From: Semisulcospira habei
Lineage: Eukaryota; Mollusca; Gastropoda; Semisulcospiridae
Reading direction: 5' to 3'
NCBI GenBank assembly: GCA_036245525.1
Contig: BTPG01000005.1
Location: forward strand, 208,663,242-208,727,241
DNA: 64,000 bases
Both the position numbers and the translations under genes were made by a program. Of this stretch, positions 59,938-64,000 are shown in pieces. How positions within the stretch are numbered: the stretch's first letter is position 1; every line of letters starts with the position of its first letter. The notes under the pieces were generated by a model. It worked only from the letters and a program-made list of their open reading frames with translations, searched no databases and had not been told where the DNA came from.

Positions 59938-60960
59938 ACCGTATTGAAAATACGGTAGACTTTAGGAAGGGGCTGGTCGGAGCATGTTCCGTAGAACGCA
60001 AAGGACATAATAGGCGGGCGGGGCTCATGGTCTGGCAAAGAAGTAACAAGATAAAAATGACGTCACGTCTAGCCACTCTAACCCTGCTGCTGAACGTCGA
60101 TTTCGCACGAAGCCCCGTATGTGCGTGTGTGTGCATGTATGGAAACACTAGAATCTCCTATATTACTGTACACACAAACTTGAAACCTGGCAAAATAAGT
60201 GGGTGGCTAAGTGTGCCTCCGAGCATATTATAATTGGATGTCTAATTGAAGACATAAAAGACCGTTTACAGAAAGTCGGTTGACCCAGATTAGAGTCCGC
60301 AATTTTAATTATATGCACTTGAAATTTTTGATATGGCTAATATGTAAAAAGACATTGGATGAGTACGAGTTCGTTAGCTAACTTTGTACCTCAACGTTTC
60401 CGAAAATAAAAGGTCAATGCGGAAAAAATGTCAAAAGTAAGACTCCTTGATTTCATCAGAAGAATCAAACAGTGACAGTGACGTGAAAGCACCAAACGCG
60501 TCAGTGTTTTATATAATGTTCCTAATTGACGCAAATCACCAGCACTTAAGAGTTTTTCATGTGTATGAGCTGGCGCGATGTTCTCCTTCATTTATTTTTG
60601 TATGATATTTGCGAACGTATTGTGGAAAAGGTGGAATATACATGCAAGCTCATACAGAAGAGGCTTTGTGAGCGTGGGTCATTCCACCTTATTCTTCAAA
60701 ATGGCTGTGGCTAAGCCAGAACACAGAACGTATAACTGGTAGGAAGCGCCGTGTGTCTGCCGTCTGTGTTTGTGTGTGGCATTCTGCCGTTTGTGTTTGT
60801 GTGTGCCATTGCCGTGCGGATCAGGCGGGGGGAGGGGGTGGGGTGGGGTGGGGGATGAAAGGGAGATACTGAATGAGTTCGTAATCCAGCGTTGTACCTC
60901 TTGAACTTTTTCAACAATAACTTTTTATGTACAACTCTGAATGTTCCTAAATGAAAAACG
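59938..60960 (+). repeat. R1 composite repeat, copy d
   Basis: Starts ACCGTATTGAAAATACGGTAG (a small palindrome), then GGGCTGGTCGGAGC, ATGACGTCACGTCTAGCCAC, GTTGACCCAGATTAGAGTCC and a distal part, TATTTGCGAACGTATTGTGG and GGAAGCGCCGTGTGTCTGCC, that recurs at 63727-64000. Confidence 0.75.
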
Positions 60961-61329
60961 CACGTGAGCTCCAAACAATACGGTAGACGTTGGGATGAAG
61001 TCCTCATCTTGTTTTTGTTCTTTGGATGCATTATCGGATTTGGAAAACAACTGAACAACAACAAAAACAAAACGACTACATCAGTGTGGGAACACTTTTA
61101 ATATACTGGTCATACCTCATCTGGCAAATTAGGATGAGTATGTCTCTCGTTTATCGACTTCCTTTGACCTCCACACCTGTAAAATGTTGTTTAAAAAATG
61201 CACCAGTGTTTTCGTTTATAGCCTTGTGAGCTGGAGTAAACTGTATTATGATGAACTGTCGGAATCAGCTACAACGGTGTCAAGCTCAGCTAAGTATTAG
61301 CTGACATTACTGACCATTGTTGACATTTT
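60961..61329. other. No recognisable feature
   Basis: Short stretch between two R1 copies. It holds another AATACGGTAGAC motif at 60978. Confidence 0.4.
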
Positions 61330-62060
61330 TGTCTATCGTATTGAAAATACGGTAGAATTTAGGACAGGGCTGGTTGGAGCGCGTTCCGTAGAATGCAAAG
61401 GACATAACAGGCGGGCGGGGTTCATGGTCTGGCAAAGAAGTAACAAGATAAAAATGACGTCACGTCTAGCCACTCTAACCATGCCTTTGAACGTCGATTT
61501 GGCGCGAAGCCTTGTATGTGCGTATGTATGTGTGTGCGTATGTATGTAAACACGATAATCTCCGATATTACTGTACGCACAAACTTGAAACCTGGCAAAA
61601 CACTTTATTGAGTGGGCGGCTAAGAAAGCATCAGAGCGTTTTGTAATTGGATGTCTCATTGAAGACATAAAAGACCGTTTACAGAAAGTCGGTTGACCCA
61701 GATTAGAGTCCGCAATTCTAATGATATGCACTTGAAATTTTGGATACGGCTGATATGTAGAAAAACATTGGATGAGTTCGTTAGCCAGCTTTGTACCTCT
61801 TCAATATTTTCGAACATAAAAGTTCAATGCGGAAAAAATGTAAAAAGTAAGACTCCTTGATTTCACCAGAAGAATCAAACAGTGACTATGACATAAAAGC
61901 ACAAAACTCGTCAGTGTTTTATACAATGTTCCTAATTGACGCAAATCACCAGCACTTAGGTGTTTTACATGTGTATGAGCTGGTGCGATGTTCTCCTTCA
62001 TTAAGTCCCTTCTATTTATATAAGGGACGTTTTAGGACGGGTCGCGGTGGGGCGAAATAA
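61330..62060 (+). repeat. R1 composite repeat, copy e
   Basis: About 650 bp closely matching 59938-60595, ending at GGTGCGATGTTCTCCTTCAT. It then joins the AAGTCCCTTCTATTTATA / GGACGGGTCGCGGTGGGGCG block also seen at 1187-1240. Confidence 0.75.
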
Positions 62061-62503
62061 TTAAACTCATTCAGCCCGGGCCGCGCCTCGAGTCGTGGCA
62101 GCCTAGCATCTTTCACATCGGGCCGTGCCTCGCGTCGTTTTAGTGATACAAAGTAGAACACTCATCTTTGTTCCCCCGTTTTGAAGCTTCCCGATAATTT
62201 AGTTGTTTCCTTTGATAAAAGAATTGCAGCCACATCCGCTCGTGTTCATATCAGCGAAGGTTTGCGGCAAATTTGGCTGAAAAAATGAATCGAAGGCGAC
62301 CGATGTCAAGAGGTGAGATTCTTTGGATGCTGGATCTTGACGATCCTACCGATAGGGATTCTGACGAGTCTTTTTCGCCTCACAAAAGCGAAAATAGCAG
62401 TGACAGTGATGAAGAAAGAGAAACAGTGCCAGTATCAGTGCCTGTGGTGGTAGCAAGTACGAAAAACCCCATAAAAATAAAACAAATTATCCCCCTTTTT
62501 TAA
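62061..62503 (+). pseudogene. piggyBac-like transposon: left end and transposase N-terminus
   Basis: TTAA at 62061 is followed by ACTCATTCAGCCCGGGCC, close to the ends of the piggyBac-type MITE at 45551 (TTAACTCATTCGCCGCC on the minus strand). CGGGCCGCGCCTCGAGTCGT and CGGGCCGTGCCTCGCGTCGT form a sub-terminal direct repeat. The frame 62273-62503 (the second Met, MNRRRPMSRGEILWMLDLDD, lies 12 nt in) is rich in Asp/Ser/Glu (DSDESFSPHKSENSSDSDEE), like the acidic N-terminus of piggyBac transposases. It stops after about 76 codons and no catalytic domain follows, so the element is truncated. Confidence 0.45.
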
Positions 62504-62734
62504 GATGGCGGTTTTTTAATAATCGTGCGACAACTCATAAATAGCACGGCTGAACTGGGCATCTGTTTCTCATTAGTAGTACACACAATTTGGTGGTGAT
62601 TGGACTTAATTCAAGCTTGCTAGACAGATTTGTTTACAGTTCCAGGTTTTCTGGAAGTGTCTTGAAGGCAGACTCAGGCTGGCAGGAAGATAAAGCAATG
62701 GCAGTGTTAGTCACAATAGTGTTTTTAAAAGCAT
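62504..62734. other. No recognisable feature
   Basis: AT-rich link between the piggyBac-like fragment and the next R1 copy. Confidence 0.4.
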
Positions 62735-64000
62735 GTCCATGATGTCAAAGGCGGGAAGGCCTAAACCTCTTGCAATTGAAGTAACAAGATAAAATTACGT
62801 CATGTCTAGTTACGCTAACCTCGCTGCTGAACGTACATGTGCATATGTATGTAAACAAGAGAATCTCCGACATATCTGTACACACAAGCTTGAAACTTGG
62901 CGAAATACTTTCTTAAATGTGTGGTTAAGAGAGCCTCCGAACATATTGTAATTGCATGTCTCATTGAAGACATAAACAACCGTCATAGGAAGTCGGTTGA
63001 CCCAGATTAGAGTCCGTAATATTTCTCATATTTATTATAAAAAACCCCTTTACTTCTGGAGAAAGTCAGATAGTGGCGGTGACGTAAAAGAAGCAACTCC
63101 GTCACCACGCAGACATTTACACATTACTCTAAATATGACGCAAACCTCTCTCTCGCGCGTGCTCTCTCTCTCTCTTTCTCACACAAACATGCGCGCATCT
63201 CCAGGAGGCATAGATCCTCCTGCACCCTCCTGGTGCATGAGCATCTATGCCTCTTGGAGATATTTGGAACGCGCACGCACGCACTAACATGCACACACAT
63301 CGACGCGCTTTCAGAAGAGCATGCAAGTGACCCGTGTACTTAGTATATCGTGTAGCGAGGTAAAGTCAACCTGCTTTCACACGAATTATAGCAAGACTGA
63401 AAATGTACCGTGAAATTCTAGTTTTGTCACCATTTTCTCAAGCCAATGAAGCGAAAGTGAAACTCATATCACGTAAAATATAAAATTACGTAAAAACTAA
63501 AACTTACGTCATGACAAATTACGTTTGAGAAACCAATGACGCGTATGTCCTGCACCCTTTATAGAGCTCACTGACGCATTGACAGATCTGCTAGACGTTT
63601 TCAATAGGAGATATTTCAACATCAGAATCAGGTCAAAGACAAAAGGTAGAGACACTTGACAGCGAGGACAGCTCTTATATAGACGGGACTTTGTGGGTTA
63701 TGGTTCATCCCATCTTGTTAATTTTTGTATGATATTTGCGAACGTATTGTGGAAAAGGTGGAATATACATGCAAGCTCATACAGAAGAGGCTTTGTGGGC
63801 GTGGGCCATTCCATCTCATTGATTTCTTCAAAATGGCTGTAGCTAAGCCAGAACACAGAACGTATAACCAGTAGGAAGCGCCGTGTGTCTGCCGTCTGTG
63901 TTTGTGTGTGCCATTCTGCCGTTTGTGTTTGTGTGTGCCATTGCCGTGCGGATCAGGCGGGGCGAGAGGATGGGGTGGGGTGGGGGATGAAAGGGAGATA
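62735..64000 (+). repeat. R1 composite repeat, copy f, reaching the window end
   Basis: Longest uninterrupted R1 copy: AGCATGTCCATGATGTCAAA, the GTCGGTTGACCCAGATTAGA block, CTGGAGAAAGTCAGATAGTG, hairpin B6 (63186-63277), ACATCGACGCGCTTTCAGAA, then the distal module matching 60592-60870. It shows that segments found scattered at 1.2-3.0 and 9.4-10.1 kb belong to one unit of at least 1.3 kb. Confidence 0.75.
63186..63277. repeat. Hairpin family B, copy B6 (best preserved)
   Basis: GCGCGCATCTCCAGGAGGCA, TAGATCCTCCTGCACC, then the mirror GGTGCATGAGCATCTATGCC and TCTTGGAGATATTTGG with a GCGCACGC end. Stem of about 30 bp with few mismatches. Confidence 0.65.

Overview
The window is eukaryotic: no operons, introns with GT..AG junctions, long (TG)n/(AC)n/(TA)n/(GA)n arrays, tRNA-derived SINEs with A and B boxes, several LINEs, Penelope-like elements and TTAA-type MITEs. 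The repeat set (SINE tails ending in GACGTTAA.../GGCGTTAAACCC..., YqaJ and THAP-transposase genes) suggests a lophotrochozoan, most likely a marine mollusc. That assignment is an inference. No complete host gene is visible. The best host candidate is one B-box zinc-finger exon at 51555-51756.

The centre of the window is one very large nested structure. Two convergent, decayed genes lie inside a pair of short terminal inverted repeats (AGGGC.GTTTACA.CGG, 15 of 17 bases matching) at 15589 and 50475, each flanked by AT. On the plus strand (15672-22727) is a SAP / SWIM-like / YqaJ-nuclease gene. On the minus strand (about 49.0 down to 37.2 kb) is a THAP-domain plus DDE transposase gene. This gene pair with an AT target fits the ISL2EU class of DNA transposon. 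Joining the flanks across the element rebuilds a site that matches two other copies of the host repeat in this window, with one AT at the junction. The element has grown to 34.9 kb through later insertions: a Penelope-like element in its first exon (13-bp target duplication), a TTAA MITE rich in GTCTCGG, a tRNA-SINE, a copy of the same repeat it landed in (14-bp duplication), a 7.6-kb inverted-repeat block holding a near-identical 2.7-kb tandem duplication, a 4-kb LINE, a 3'-truncated endonuclease-bearing LINE, four or more copies of an (AATC)-tailed SINE, a foldback element, and a third Penelope copy in the transposase gene.

Left flank (1-14.9 kb): an old composite repeat (here called R1) interrupted by a LINE tail, satellite-like tandem repeats, a tRNA-SINE, a G-rich block, and a Penelope copy made almost entirely of two inverted pseudo-LTRs. 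Right flank (50.5-64 kb): the B-box exon, a piggyBac-type MITE, a truncated LINE tail, a minus-strand LINE of about 3.2 kb, 126-bp tandem repeats, further R1 copies, and the 5' end of a piggyBac-like transposase gene.

Every protein-coding element inspected carries frameshifts, stops or lost catalytic residues. The value of the window is its insertion stratigraphy and its small structured repeats: two palindromic hairpin families and a hammerhead-like motif in the Penelope pseudo-LTRs.
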